Part shown: piece after piece, positions 63,839 to 64,000 of the stretch
Position numbering within the stretch: the stretch's first letter is position 1
Layout of the letters: each line of letters begins with the position of its first letter
NCBI GenBank assembly: GCA_027489035.1
Contig: JAIYAN010000004.1
Coordinates: forward strand, 1-64,000
DNA length: 64,000 nucleotides
DNA from: Chitinophagaceae bacterium
Lineage (GTDB): Bacteria; Bacteroidota; Bacteroidia; Chitinophagales; Chitinophagaceae
Direction of reading: 5' to 3'
The notes under the pieces: generated by a model
What the model was told of the DNA's origin: nothing
What the model saw: the letters and a program-made list of their open reading frames with translations, nothing else
The model's database searches: none
Program-made: the position numbers and the translations under genes

Positions 63839-63854
63839 GACAAAGAAATTTTTT

Positions 63855-64000
63855 ATGCGTTCACCAATCGGGATGTTGATTTTTTTCAGTTTTATTTTAT
63901 TACTGGATTTATATGTTTTTCAATCGATAAAATATCTTTCGGCGGATAATTCAGCGCGAAACAAAACCATTTTATACATTGTTTATTGGAGCTTAACTGT
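63855..64000 (+). CDS. Membrane protein, 5' part only
   Basis: The frame MRSPIGMLIFFSFILLLDLY... runs off the window end (48 codons visible). It has one membrane segment (about residues 6-23) and the start of another near 40. It resembles the N-terminus of membrane-anchored metallophosphoesterases in my memory, but this needs the rest of the gene. It is 16 nt after the FMN reductase gene. Confidence 0.55.
   Translation, partial: MRSPIGMLIFFSFILLLDLYVFQSIKYLSADNSARNKTILYIVYWSLT

Overview
The window is a chromosomal segment of a member of the Bacteroidota, most likely a Chitinophagaceae-like lineage. The DNA is AT-rich. Promoters follow the Bacteroidota pattern (TTTG, 19-20 nt, TAnnTTTG), and starts mostly lack a purine-rich Shine-Dalgarno. 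Two proteins end in a Por-type type IX secretion (T9SS) C-terminal domain, and a TonB-dependent receptor with a DUF5689 lipoprotein, a DUF5683 protein and a DUF4919 protein are present. I saw no rRNA, tRNA, transposase, prophage or CRISPR array.

Layout. 1-408 holds a duplicated terminator-bearing repeat. 409-8000 carries queA with a structured leader, a GEEISWGQ membrane protein, AMP nucleosidase, a secreted S8 protease, a glycine-rich RRM protein and the ribosomal genes rpsF-rpsR-rplI and rpsT. 8133-12882 is sucA-ffh followed by rpsP. 13377-15369 holds small or uncharacterised genes, then fusA behind a long palindromic leader. 18265-25098 mixes a DUF4919 protein, rlmN, a thiolase, hisS with a low-molecular-weight phosphatase, and small proteins. 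25292-27951 is a PstS-like lipoprotein plus a TPR protein. 28138-37735 is a surface/periplasmic block: hydrolase, S1/P1 nuclease, TonB-dependent receptor, DUF5689 lipoprotein and a T9SS protein with seven Ig-like repeats. 37865-44440 has htpG, a polyprenyl synthase-recJ pair and an OmpA-like protein. 45424-59733 is one 4.8-kaa T9SS repeat protein. 60125-63194 is the parA-parB-DUF5683-dapB cluster, followed by an FMN reductase and the start of a membrane protein cut by the window edge.

How it fits together. Housekeeping translation, TCA-cycle, chaperone and chromosome-segregation genes alternate with envelope genes. The nuclease/receptor/DUF5689/T9SS block could be one surface nutrient-capture unit; this is inference from gene order. 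The intergenic spaces are unusual: several families of short dispersed repeats cluster at gene 3' ends and in four cases overlap the stop codon.

The observations most worth a second look are the queA leader (an apparent three-way-junction RNA that starts at the predicted transcription start), the fusA leader with three inverted repeats, the dispersed repeat islands, the giant multi-repeat adhesin, and the subtilase whose usual oxyanion-hole Asn position is Thr.
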